Assembly: GCA_016946835.1 (NCBI GenBank)
Contig: JACVTC010000155.1
Coordinates: 56,001-120,000, forward strand
From: Neocallimastix lanati (nom. inval.)
Lineage: Eukaryota > Neocallimastigomycota > Neocallimastigomycetes > Neocallimastigales > Neocallimastigaceae
Reading direction: 5' to 3'
Length of the DNA stretch: 64,000 bases
In this document: positions 10,975 through 22,010 of the stretch, one piece after another
Numbering within the stretch: position 1 is the stretch's first letter
Layout of the letters: each line of letters opens with the position of its first letter
The notes under the pieces: model-generated
Database searches by the model: none
What the model was told of the DNA's origin: nothing
The model's input: the letters and a program-made list of their open reading frames with translations, nothing else
Program-made: the position numbers and the translations under genes

Positions 10975-12033
10975 ATTTAATTCTTCTTGTAGTGTAATTA
11001 ACTGTATTACTATTAATTATATAAAATTTTAATTATAATAATATAGATAAAATATATTTATAATATTAATAAAATATTTTTTTTTTAGAATAATCTATCT
11101 AAAATATTATTAATACAAATTTATTTAATTGGTTATAATTATTATTACAATTTGCTAAAATATTCATTTAAAAATAAAAATACTATTCTAATATAAAAGT
11201 TTTAATAAAATAAAATATTTTTCAATATAAAATAAAGCATTTCGATATAAAATTTTATAATAAAAGTTAAAATATAATATATAAATTTCTAATTATTAAT
11301 ACAAAATTTCATTATTAATATAAAAATAAAAAAGTAAGATTTATTATTAATATTGTTAATATAAGTTGTAAATATATAAAAATATTACTATTAATATAAA
11401 ATTTAATATAAAAATAAAATAAATCATATTTCCATCTAAACAATAACTATAAATTAAATAATAATAATAATAGTAAATATTTTAATAAATAATATAAATA
11501 AATTAAATTAAATTGTTAAAATAATTAAAATTATTAAATATTAAATATTAAATATTAATTAAATATTTTATTTTAAAGAACAATGTAATTATGATAATAA
11601 AAATTAAAAATGTTATATTATAAAAATCTTAATTTAAATTTAAGTTTAAAAATAATGATAATTGTTTAAAAATAATAATTAGATAGTTTTATTTTAAAAT
11701 CTTTAAAAGAAAAATATATAAACTTGTAAAAAATCTCAAATTTAAAGAAGCACAATTAATAAGTAAAAATAATTAATTTCTCAAAAATTATATAGTTTAA
11801 GATATTTTGTGTTTTAATAAAATTTTAATTTGTTAATTATAAAACATTTAACTTTGTTATACTTATTATCACTTTTAAAAATTAAATTGTAAATTAAGAT
11901 AATTGTAAAGATTTAATAAAATCTTTAATAATTAATTATATAATAATTAATTAATGTAATAAAATTACATAAATTTATGATTTACGTATAAGAAAATTAA
12001 TTATTATTTTATGTAAACTTTTCATAAAGGATA
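10975..12033. other. AT-rich spacer, no gene seen
   Basis: Essentially A/T sequence with no open frame, tRNA-like element or LTR terminus that I can support. Confidence 0.6.
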
Positions 12034-12038
12034 AATTA

Positions 12039-12363
12039 TTTTAAATATTATGTTATTTTATTTTAGTTTTAATATGTGATCACTTTATTTATTTGTTATT
12101 ATTTTTATTATTATTTTAATAATTATATTTTTATGATTATATTAATTATAGGATTAATTATCATAATCCTTTATAAAATGTATATACATTAATAAAATTT
12201 AATTTAACTATATTAGTTATAATTGTAAATATATGATGTACATCATTAATACGCCTCATAATATTTTATATTATACAAAATAATAAAAACACATTTAATT
12301 TAATGTATAAATAAATCTTAATTATATGAGACTTAATTAAAATATTAAACTTTATTTTTAACA
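12039..12363 (-). repeat. 3' LTR of copia-1
   Basis: The minus strand begins TGTTAAAAATAAAG and ends ATATTTAAAA. The right boundary is set by the purine tract TTTAGGGGGAA (12364-12374) and the left by the AATTA target duplication. Confidence 0.8.
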
Positions 12364-12374
12364 TTCCCCCTAAA
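12364..12374 (-). other. Polypurine tract of copia-1
   Basis: The minus strand reads TTTAGGGGGAA directly before the 3' LTR, the expected plus-strand DNA primer. Confidence 0.7.
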
Positions 12375-14760
12375 GTTTAAGATCGTTTAGATTATAGAGA
12401 ATATTATTTCTAAACCTGGTCATTAAAGTAGAATTTAAATATTTAGTAAAACCATCTGATAAATTATTTTCAGATTTTATATATTTTAAATTGATATAGT
12501 TTTTCTTAATTAGTTCTCTTATACTATGATATCGTAGGTCAATGTGTTTGGATTTTGGATTAATAGTTTCATTTTCACAGTTGTAAATCGCAGCTTTATT
12601 ATCAGTGTTTATTGTAATGGTATCTTGTTTAAGTCCTAGTTCTTTAAATACATTTCTGTACCAGAGACAGTGTCTTGCACACTCATAAATTCCGTAATAC
12701 TCACTTTCAGCAGTAGAAACTGAAACACAATGTTGGAGTTTAGAATACCAACTGGTAGGTGCAGAGTTCATCAGCATTATGAATCAAGTCGTTGACCTTC
12801 TCGTTTCTTTATCGCCACTTAAATCAGCATCTACGTAAACATTGAAATTTAAATTATTAGTAAATGTGAATTTTATACCATAATTGGGATTACCCTTTAA
12901 ATGTTTGAATATTTTTAACACATTATACCAATCTTCATATGTAGGATTATCTGATCTTCTGGAAGCTTTACTGACGGAAAATAGTATGTCTGGTCTTGTG
13001 CTAATAGCTAAATATAATAGAGATTCTATAGCCTGTTTATATTTAGTTACGATGAATTTTCTGCTTCTTAATTCATTAGATTCAATTGGTATAGTATTTG
13101 ATATAGGATTATATTTATTTATGTCAAATTTATTTAAAATTTCATCTAAATATTTCCTTTGATGGATTATGTAACCATCTTTACATTTTACAAATTTTAT
13201 ACCAATAATAAAATCTACTTCACCCACATCTGTAGCTTCGAAATTTTTATTAATTAAAGACTTTGTTTGAATTATTTCATCATCCGTTCCTGTAACAATT
13301 ATATCATCCACGTAGACTGCTAGTAAACATACAATTTCGTTATTTTTATCTTTTTTAACATAGACGCATGGGTCACTTAAAAATCTTTTAAATTTTAATT
13401 TTAACAATACCTTATTTAAAGTTTCGTTCCACATTCATCCAGACTGTTTTAACCTATATAAAGCTTTATTTAATTTACAATATCCTTTTTGTTTCATACC
13501 TTCTGGTAGCAACATATAAATATCTTCATTCAATTTGGCATTCAAGTAGGCAGCCTTAATATCCATTTGATGTATACGGAACTTTCTTTGGACTGCAATG
13601 ACAATTATAATTTTAAGTGTATCTTGTTTGAGGGTAGGTGAAAAAGTGTTTTTATAGTCATCACCATATATCTGGCTGTAACCCTTAGCTACCAATCTTG
13701 TTTTATATTTAACTATTTTACCTTCTGAGTTTCTTTTGTATTTGAGAACCCATCTTGTAGAAATGATATTTGCGTCTTTTGGAACTTTATTAATAATTGT
13801 AAATACCTTCATTCGCTTCATATTATTCAACTCTTCATCCACTGCTTTTAACCACATACCTTTATTATTCATTAAAAATATTTCTTTATAATTACGTAGT
13901 TCAATAAACTTTTTGTCGTCTATTGCTAGAAGTGCAGTTGTATCTAAAATATCTTTAATATTGAACGATTTCACTTTCTTTGTTGGATAATTTTTAATCA
14001 TATATTCATTGTTATAGCGTTTTCTACGTTTATTATTGTTTTTTCTTATATATATATTACCACTATTATTAGATTGTTTTGTACTTTGTTTAATTTTATC
14101 ATTATTGTTTCGTTTATCAGCATTCTTATTATTTTCATTATTTAATTGATTAAATTTTTCACTGTATTCTTTCGACTTATTTAAAAGAAATTGAATAGTT
14201 TCCTCTTTACTCTTAGCATTACTCATTCTATTAGAAATCAATTTATTTTTATTTTTATTTTTCTTAAGATTTAATTGTTTATTATCATTATCATTATTGA
14301 TAATTGATTTTTTACTTCTATTTTGGTGTTTATTTGTTTGTTTATTTTCATTGTTTACATTACCACCTGAATTGTTTTGATTGAATTCTTTATTGTAATT
14401 ATTGCTAAATTTTACATTCTGTATATGATAATTCACATTGGAATTATACTCATTGGCATTAGTTTGTTTATTTAAATCATTTAAATTTATTTCTTTATTT
14501 TTATTTGATTTATATAAATTTATTTCTTTATTTATGTTGTAATTATTTTCTTCAATAACATTAGAATTATTACCATTGTTTAAATTATAATTTAAGTCAC
14601 CTCTCATATAATAATTAATCATTTTATTATTATCGTTAATAATTATATTATTATCATCACTTACTTTATACACGCGTGGATTGTTATTTACATTATCAAA
14701 CGAATTATATGGGTTAATTTCATCTAAATTATAATTATGGTTATTTATTTCATTGTTCAT
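12370..14760 (-). pseudogene. copia-1 reverse transcriptase and RNase H, with two in-frame TGA codons
   Basis: The N-terminal 270 or so residues are Asn/Lys-rich linker. RT follows with WLKAVDEELNNMKRM, STRWVLKYKRN, HQMDIKAAYLNA, then, past a TGA at 13435-13437, LLAVYVDDIIVTG (the YVDD catalytic box) and YLAISTRPDILFSV. A second TGA at 12784-12786 precedes RNase H (PTSWYSKLQHCVSVSTAESE, INTDNKAAI, KHIDLRYHSIRELI). All three pieces are in one frame, so only two nonsense codons break a pol of about 795 codons. By comparison with copia-2, the stops replace a Lys/Arg after QSG and the Gly after RRSTT. Confidence 0.85.
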
Positions 14761-14813
14761 TAATTCAGAATAATTTGAATTATTACTTACGTTTATATTT
14801 AAATTATTTTTAT

Positions 14814-15344
14814 TTAAATTATTTGTTTATTTCTGTGTTTATTCCTGAATTTATTCCTGAATTTATTCCTAAATTTATTCCTGAATTTATTCCTGTGTTT
14901 CTTCCTTCTTCCTGTAATGCTTAATTTTCTTTCATAATTTAAATTGAAATTATTATCTTTAATTAAATTTAAATTATTCGGATCATTATTATAATTATTA
15001 TTAGTATCAATTAAATTATCAATATTAATTTTTTCTTTATTTCCATTACAAAAATATTTATTATTTTCTTCTTGGAAATAAATAGAATTAATATTTTTCG
15101 GATTTAAATTATTTAAATTAATTTTATTATTATTATATAAATTTAATGATTCTTCATTAGAATTATAATGTAAATTATTTAATTGGTTGTTAGAATTGGA
15201 AATTGAAAAATTATTATTATTACTATTATTATTATTTTCTAAATTGTCCATATATTGAGTGGGTCCAATAGTTTTATTTTGATTTTGTAAAATTAAATTA
15301 TTATGATTCATATTAATAAAATTATTATTATTTGGATGGTACAT
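14814..15344 (-). pseudogene. copia-1 Asn-rich linker ORF with NKFR repeats
   Basis: A 176-codon minus frame of low complexity dominated by Asn, ending in a basic tandem repeat of R-N-K-F (KFRNKFRNKFRNK). It lies where protease and integrase would be in a complete copia element, between the zinc-knuckle region and the RT frame. It is likely hypertrophied linker sequence left after an internal deletion. No domain is recognisable and it may not be translated separately. Confidence 0.4.
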
Positions 15345-15395
15345 ATTATTAGGATCATAATTATGATTATTGATTAGGTTATTTATTTCCGTATC

Positions 15396-15428
<33 letters not shown>

Positions 15429-15589
15429 TATATTATAAATTTCATTATATTCACTATTATTATCATTTGTATTCCATTGTCATCACTGTTAATGCATTAA
15501 ATATGGGTTATAATGATGAAAAGGAAGAAGGTCAATCTGACTCTTCTTCTTGGTCATTTATTTCTACATTATCGGCATGTTTTTAATGC

Positions 15590-15768
15590 TTTATCTTTTT
15601 TTCTTTATAATGTGCCTTACCACATTTATCGTACACCACACCTACGTGTATTCTTCCATTTTTGAGACATTCACGTGATATATGACCGAATCCGCCACAA
15701 TTATGAAATCTGATATTTCTTTTACTGCACTTTCTATTTTGTTTATTTCTACTGTTACTTTCATTAGT
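15590..15768 (-). pseudogene. copia-1 zinc-knuckle region, damaged
   Basis: The minus strand reads FHNCGGFGHISREC followed by a second partial knuckle, DKCGKAHYK. The first cysteine of the CX2CX4HX4C pattern is Phe (TTT rather than TGT), so the main knuckle cannot bind zinc normally. It follows the gag frame after a TGA/TAG-rich junction near 15768. Confidence 0.55.
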
Positions 15769-16458
15769 TCATACTTCATTATTAAATACCTTAGCCTTTT
15801 CTTGTTTAATTTTTAAAGTATTCAAAAATTTTATTCTTAGAATTGATGTTTTTAGCATATTACAACATTCATTCCAATCATTCTGAAAACCAAGTAAATT
15901 AGTTAATTGGGCAATATCGGATGGGATAGCATTATATAAATAATTAAATTTTCTTTCATCGTTCACATTTTCCCCAAGTTTCTTTAATTTGTCGAAAGTA
16001 ATTTCCATGTTGGCTATAAAAATTCCTATGTCTGTGGAATTATCATAAGTCATATTCTCCAGCTTTTCGTTTAATTGAAACTTCATTTCTTCATTACCTT
16101 TGGTAAAAGTTTTCTTTAACAATTTCCATATGTCGTATGCAGAACTATTCTTGAAATCTATACTTAATTTAATTTCGTTTTCTAAATTCATACTAATATA
16201 TCTTTTTGCTTTGCTGTCACCAACTATCATTTTCGTTGTGACTGATTTATGGTAGTAAGTATCAGTTCCTCTAATTTTCATACCCTTTAAGGATTCGAAA
16301 TTTTCAGCGTTGTTGGCAATTTTCTTCATATTATCTTCGTAGATATATTGATCTAATTCATTAGCAGTTAATATTAGATCCATATCTGAAGCCCAAAGTG
16401 GATAGGTTTCCACAGTAAGTTTTTTATTGCTTAAAATATTGAACGCTTTATCTTCCAT
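15769..16458 (-). CDS. copia-1 gag (UBN2-type capsid protein)
   Basis: A 229-codon frame starting MEDKAFNILSNKKLTVE and continuing TYPLWASDMDLILTANELDQY. It shows the copia gag pattern: the N-terminal L...Y..W motif, central SAYDIWKLLKKTFTKGNEEM, helical QLNEKLENMTY, and IFIANMEITFDKLKKLGENV with YLYNAIPSDIA. The role is assembly of the cytoplasmic virus-like particle. The ATG lies 136 nt downstream of the primer-binding site. The frame ends before the zinc knuckle, which lies in a separate broken stretch, so the RNA-binding part is lost or needs readthrough. It is the only long unbroken frame of copia-1. Confidence 0.8.
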   Translation of the reverse strand: MEDKAFNILSNKKLTVETYPLWASDMDLILTANELDQYIYEDNMKKIANNAENFESLKGMKIRGTDTYYHKSVTTKMIVGDSKAKRYISMNLENEIKLSIDFKNSSAYDIWKLLKKTFTKGNEEMKFQLNEKLENMTYDNSTDIGIFIANMEITFDKLKKLGENVNDERKFNYLYNAIPSDIAQLTNLLGFQNDWNECCNMLKTSILRIKFLNTLKIKQEKAKVFNNEV

Positions 16459-16594
16459 TGTTTTAGAATTTTGAAATTTAAGATTTAATTAAATTGAATT
16501 TTGAGATTTCGAAATTTCAATTTCTTTTTGTTTTTATTGGAATGTAATTTATTTTTGAGATTTATAAACTAACTTTTATATGCTGGAGCTAATC

Positions 16595-16608
16595 TGAGAC
16601 TCTTAATC
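16595..16608 (-). other. copia-1 primer-binding site (tRNA-Lys anticodon arm)
   Basis: The plus strand TGAGACTCTTAATC directly abuts the 5' LTR. The minus strand GATTAAGAGTCTCA would pair with the anticodon stem-loop of tRNA-Lys(CUU), implying a cleaved half-tRNA primer. Confidence 0.75.
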
Positions 16609-16932
16609 TTTTAAATATTATGTTATTTTATTTTAGTTTTAATATGTGATCACTTTATTTATTTGTTATTATTTTTATTATTATTTTAATAATTATATTT
16701 TAATGATTATATTAATTATAGGATTAATTATCATAATCCTTTATAAAATGTATATACATTAATAAAATTTAATTTAACTATATTAGTTATAATTGTAAAT
16801 ATATGATGTACATCATTAATACGCCTCATAATATTTACATTATACAAAATAATAAAAACACATTTAATTTAATGTATAAATAAATCTTAATTATATGAGA
16901 CTTAATTAAAATATTAAACTTTATTTTTAACA
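16609..16932 (-). repeat. 5' LTR of copia-1
   Basis: Nearly identical to 12039-12363. The right end TTTTTAACA is followed by the AATTA target duplication. Confidence 0.8.
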
Positions 16933-16937
16933 AATTA

Positions 16938-17583
16938 TTATTTAAATAATTTTAGATAATAAATTTAATCTAAATAATTTATTTAAGTTAGTTAATTTAG
17001 TTTATTTAATATAGTTATTTTATTTAACTTAATTTAGCTTAGTTAGTTTAAAATACCTTAAAATTAATTTCGGAATAGTTTTAAATAGTTAAAATTAGTT
17101 TAAATAGTTTACAAAAATAATTTTGAATTGTAAATATATAAACATTAGTATTAATAATATTTAAATAATAAATAAATAATAAATGAGTTCTTATTGAATT
17201 TAATTATTATTGTAAATAAGATGAAAGTTTATTAAATTAATTATTGTTTAGTTTTAGTTAATTATTATTTAATAAAATTATTAATAAATATTTTGCTTAT
17301 AAATAAATAGTAATATATGTATATTAAATAGGTTTGATATATTAAAATGTAATCATGAAAAAATATAAATACATGTAAAATTCATTATTTAAATCGATAT
17401 ATTAGTTATTGACCAATAACTAGTTAATAACAATAAGTGATTTGTTTTTATTAATTAATAAAGATTATTTTATTTAAAAAACAAATTTTTATTACGTGTT
17501 CTTTTAGTTTTAATGTTAAAATTTTGTTATTTGTAATCTGTTTCCATTACAACATTTTACAATAATAATCAAACTATAACAAC
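16938..17583. other. AT-rich stretch, probably containing the LTR of relic G
   Basis: The primer-binding site at 17584 implies that a plus-strand LTR ends near 17581 (...CTATAACA). Its start cannot be placed because no second copy is present. Nothing else is supported. Confidence 0.35.
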
Positions 17584-17596
17584 TGGTGGAGAATCC
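17584..17596 (+). other. Primer-binding site of gypsy relic G
   Basis: TGGTGGAGAATCC is identical to the first 13 nt of element A's primer-binding site, although G lies on the opposite strand. Confidence 0.6.
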
Positions 17597-17672
17597 TCTA
17601 AGACCGGTGATTAGTATAATATAAAAAAAAATTTTAAATAGTGAACCACTTAAATAATTATATAGTAATAAG

Positions 17673-18320
17673 ATGGATCAAACAAAAGCTTTAACATTTA
17701 ATAGAATTCCTATTTTAGGAAATTCAAAAATTTCATTTGACGAATGGAAATTTGCATTTGATCATTGGTGCAAAACATTTGGTATTAAAGAAGAATCCGA
17801 AAAAGTGGATTACCTCTTTGCTATTATAGATAAAACTGCTAGAACAATAGTTTATAATTCATTAAATAAAAAAACACCGGATAGTTATGAAACTATCATA
17901 ACCAATTCGAGTAAATACTTTTAAAAATCATCTACTAAAAATTCAAGAATACTGGAGCTATCATCTATTACAATCAAAAAGAACGAGAGTATATCTGACT
18001 TCGACTTGAGATTTTCTGATTTACTAAATTAAGTCAGTAAAACTAATAATATATCTGAAGTTATAATTATCTCATATTACATAAACGCTTAGAAACTGGT
18101 CAAGAATTTACGAAAGTTTAATGGAAGAAGAGCCAACAACGTTAGAAGAAGCAATGAAGATAACCTCTAAGAAAGAAAAGATAATGAAATTAATTAAAGA
18201 AAACAAAGAAAAAGGATCGAATAATAAAGTAAAATCTTCTAATAGTGATAAGAAACTTGACACATATTATAACAATTATTCAAATAAAAATTTTCAAAGT
18301 GTTAATTTATTAAACAACTA
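17673..18320 (+). pseudogene. Ty3/gypsy gag relic G
   Basis: ATG 17673 lies 77 nt after the primer-binding site and opens MDQTKALTFNRIPI, then DEWKFAFDHWCKTFGI and DYLFAIIDKTARTIVYN, a gypsy capsid-like start. The frame stops at 17924. Degenerate pieces continue (ESISDFDLRFSDLLN, then a stop) to a last frame at 18121-18321 with EEEPTTLEEAMKITSKKEKI, the usual gag C-terminal helix before the zinc knuckle. At least three breaks are visible. No protease, RT or integrase follows, so the element is truncated to its 5' end. Confidence 0.65.
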
Positions 18321-18600
18321 AAATACACAAAAACTGATAACAAAAAAAAATTAATTTATGATGATGATGATAGAAAATAACAAAGAATTTTTTTTTTTTA
18401 ATTTAATTTTAATTCATTTCAGTTTAATAATCAAAAAAAAATCCAATAGAGAGTCTAGTAGTTCTGGTAGCTTTTAACAGTTTTCATTGGTTTCCTCTTC
18501 CTCTTCCTCTTCCTCTTCTTCTTCTTCTTTCTTCTTTTTCTTTTTCTTTTTCTTCTTTCTTCTTTCTTGTTCTTCTTTCTTCTTCTTTCTTTTTCTTCTT
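18321..18600. repeat. Polypyrimidine microsatellite and spacer
   Basis: 18488-18600 is nearly pure C/T, with TTCCTC units grading into TTC and CTTT repeats. On the minus strand it is a purine-rich leader directly after the primer-binding site of element D. The preceding 160 bp is A/T spacer. Confidence 0.7.
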
Positions 18601-18617
18601 CCCCGATATCTCCACCA
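18601..18617 (-). other. Primer-binding site of element D
   Basis: The plus strand CCCCGATATCTCCACCA is identical to the family C primer-binding site and lies 4 bp from the LTR start. No D coding region was found on its left. Confidence 0.6.
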
Positions 18618-18621
18618 ATTT

Positions 18622-19488
18622 TGGTAGACTCGAGGTTGTTAGTCGAGTATTTAAAATCAAGCAGGGGGATCAGGATTACCCTGCTTTGATTTTAAAATAA
18701 AAAAAATTCTTTTTTAAAAATTTTTTTTTTCTTTTTTATTATTTATTAATATTTTAAAATTACTAAAAAAAATTACATGTTTATATTTTAAAATTCTTTG
18801 TGATATTTATATTTTTTTGTAAATTTAACTATAATTATTTGTTTATAATTTAAATAATTTTATAGAATTATTGAATTAATTTTATATCTATAATTCATTT
18901 TTGTTTTAATTTTTATAAATATATAATATAATATTTTAATATAATTTAATTAGAAATAATTATAAAATAAATATATAGAAAATAGTTTTTACTATTTTCT
19001 TTGATATGTTTAAGTTAAATAAAATATTTTTAAAAATTAATATAATGAATTTAATAATCTTTAATTATTTTAAATAATACTTGTAAATATTTTCAAAAAT
19101 AATATAAAAATTTTATAATATTTAATTAATAATTTTAATAGTAAATTTGATAATATTTAATTAATAAATTTTAATAATAATTAATAATTTTTAATAATAA
19201 ATTTTATAATAATATTTAATTAATAAAAATAATATCTTAAAAAGTATATAATTTTTATTATTTACATTAGAATTTTAATATACATTTTATATTTAATGTT
19301 TAATAATATAAACAATAAATTAATTAAGATTGATTTAAAATTATTTACATAGTTAAACTTAATTTATATCAAAATAAATTATTAATATAATTAGGTTTAG
19401 GTTATTAATATTAGGAAAGTACAAATAAGTAAAGAATTATTAGTAATATCTTTTTACAAAATAAAGGTTATTAATTCATTCTTTATCA
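18622..19488 (-). repeat. LTR of element D (about 867 bp)
   Basis: The plus strand runs TGGTAGACTCGAGG...TTCTTTATCA. It ends like families C and X and abuts a primer-binding site. It contains an imperfect palindrome, 'aaatcaagcaggg...ccctgctttgatttt' (18652-18697). The partner LTR is not in the window. Confidence 0.55.
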
Positions 19489-19492
19489 CAAC

Positions 19493-20221
19493 TGGTACAG
19501 TATTGAAGAATTTTTATCATAAAATAATATATTCTAATAATTAAAGAAAATTTTAAATTATATTTTATTATTCTAATCAATTATACTAATTCAAAAATAT
19601 ATATATTAAATAATTTAACTAAAATAAAATAATTCAAAATAAATCTAATCTAATATAAATAATTTAACTAACAACTATAATTATTAACACTATAAACCAA
19701 ACACAAAAAACCTTTAAACACTTAATACAAAACTTATATTATTTTTAATTTAACTTTATTTTATATAACTATTTTATTTTATTTATTTAAACTATTCTAA
19801 TTTAATTATTTAAACTATTCTAATTTATTATTTAAACACTAATTTTATTTTAATTTATCTAAATTTATTATTTAAACTCGAAAATATCAAAAGAATAATA
19901 TAATAATAAAGTTGTAAGAAAAAGAGAGAGAGAACTAAAGTATTGTACTACTTTGTTCTTTTTATACAATTAAAATAGTAAATTTAATAATAAAAATTTA
20001 ATAATAAAAATTTAATAATAAAAATTTAATAAACTACTGAAATATTATTAAGTATTACAATATTAAATAAAAATAATAATTAATACATTTATCAAATTTA
20101 TTATAACTAATTTTATAATTATTTTAATGTTTTAATATTTATTATTTAATATAATTAATATCAGTTATCTTTAATATTTATTATTTAATTCTAATTTTAA
20201 ATATTTATTAGTTCCGTAACA
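19493..20221 (-). repeat. Solo LTR H with 4-bp target duplication CAAC
   Basis: The minus strand begins TGTTACGGAAC and ends CTGTACCA. CAAC flanks it at 19489-19492 and 20222-20225. A minus-strand TATA-like TATAAAAAG lies near 19965 and a GAGAGA tract near 19925. There is no internal region or second LTR, so recombination to a solo LTR is inferred. Confidence 0.55.
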
Positions 20222-20225
20222 CAAC

Positions 20226-21654
20226 TATCTGTAACAGATACATGGTAACTTCAAGCCTATCCAATGATAGTTCTTTGGTTGCGTAACGTATCTCTAAACA
20301 GTTAGCAATTTCAGCTAATCAAATAAAATCTTTTCTTAGATTTCATCCATTAAATTTTATTATTTTATAGTTTATTTTTATAGTTAATTATGTAGTTAAA
20401 TATCTAGTTGTAACGAATCCTAAAGTGATTTATACCTGATATTCTTAATCTACAAAAATTAAATTTTGTAGAAGTGAATACGAGGATAAATACTGAATAA
20501 AATAGATTTAAGAAATTTAAAAAAAATAAATATGTTTTATTATTAAACACAAAAATGTTTTATTAAAAAAAATTTATTTTTATTTTAATATTAATCTTTA
20601 TTTATTTAATAATTAATTTTTGTTTAAATTAATAATTGTTAAAACTAATAAAATAATAAAATGAAATATTTATTATTTATACTAATTTATTTTAAATAAT
20701 AAAATTGATTATTAATAACTAATAAAATATTTATAATAATTTATTAAATAATTAATAATCATACTTTTTGATTATTAAAACTAATAAAATATCTATAATA
20801 ATTTATTAAATAATTAATAATAAAGAATAATTTATAAGAAATATTTACATGTTTTTATATTTTTCTTTGATTTAAACTATTTACATTAAAAATAATAAAA
20901 TTAATAAAAGAGAAATAAAGAATAATTTATTATTAAATTAAACAATATTTACAATTAAAATATTAATAAAGATGAGTTTTAAAGTGTTATTTTAATTACA
21001 ATTTGTTTATAAAAGCTGAGTTATAAAATAAATAAAATAATCATTATTTTAAATAAAAGTAACTTAAAAATTATTTAACTATTTAATTTTAATTTTGAGA
21101 TGTTTATAAGTTTGATTATTTGTTATTTATAATTTATTAAATTTGTTTATTATTTTGTTTATTTGTAGTTTTAGAAAAATATTATTTATTAATTTATTTT
21201 AGTTTTTAATTAAAATTATTAATGATTAATTAATTTATTATTATTTTATTTTAATTATTTTTATTTAATTAATTTTTCTTAAATATGGATTTATTTTTTT
21301 TTAGAATGGATTAATTTTTGGGTTAAGTTAGACAAGAATTGTTAAGATAATAACTGAATTTCAATTCAATTTCAATTTCAATTTCAATAATTCAGTTATT
21401 TGAATTTCAATATTAATAATTAATAATATAATAATTATTATTAAAATATTTAGGAAATAGTCTAGGCCAACTAATTGACTAAATATTATTAGCATATTGA
21501 AATTAATATATATTAAATAATGTAAACACGTGATTGTCATTAAATTAATTTCTGCATAATATATTTTAATTATAAAATATAATATTTAGCTATATTAGAT
21601 TCTTATATTTTATTTATATTAAATATTTATATTATTATCTTACTTTATATTATC
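20226..21654. other. AT-rich spacer with one GC-richer patch
   Basis: 20226-20340 is less AT-biased (TGTAACAGATACATGG, GATAGTTCTTTGG) and may be a fragment of another LTR. No coding frame is visible. The remainder is A/T. Confidence 0.4.
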
Positions 21655-21659
21655 AATAT

Positions 21660-21863
21660 TGATAACTGTCCTAAAATTATATATATAATAATTATTGATG
21701 CACGTGATATACATGAATCTAATGTGGCACAAATGATGAATAGCTAAATACATAAAATGGTCACTGTAATATTTACATACGAATAAAAAGGTTTAATTCC
21801 TAATAAATAAAAATAAATAAACAACATTAAAATTTATTAATCATAAATTTAAGTGTGTTAACA
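21660..21863 (+). repeat. 5' LTR of copia-E
   Basis: TGATAACTG...GTGTTAACA, 204 bp, matching 23980-24183 apart from G/A and C/T-type differences near its start. Confidence 0.9.
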
Positions 21864-21877
21864 GATTAAGAGTCTCA
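21864..21877 (+). other. copia-E primer-binding site (tRNA-Lys anticodon arm)
   Basis: GATTAAGAGTCTCA begins at the first base after the LTR. Confidence 0.75.
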
Positions 21878-22010
21878 ACGGCTCCAAAACAAAGCCCATT
21901 ATTATATATTAACAAATAGTAGAATCAGAATATAAACATTAGCTAGTATGAGAACATATATATAAAACATCTTTACTCTAAATTTTGTGTTTACTAGAAT
22001 TTAAAAAATC

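Larger units (their letters stand above)
12039..16932 (-). mobile_element. copia-1: Ty1/copia element lacking protease and integrase
   Basis: Paired LTRs (12039-12363, 16609-16932) differ at only a few positions and are flanked by a 5-bp duplication AATTA (12034-12038, 16933-16937). On the minus strand the order is 5' LTR, tRNA-Lys-type primer-binding site, gag, zinc-knuckle region, Asn-rich linkers, RT, RNase H, purine tract, 3' LTR. The protease and integrase expected between the knuckle and RT are absent. RT/RH has two TGA stops. It is a deletion derivative that could move only in trans. Confidence 0.8.

Noticed and set aside
17580-17583. CAAC before the G primer site as a third member of the CAAC chain
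   Set aside because: The following TGGTGGAG is better explained as a primer-binding site, and no D or H terminus starts there.
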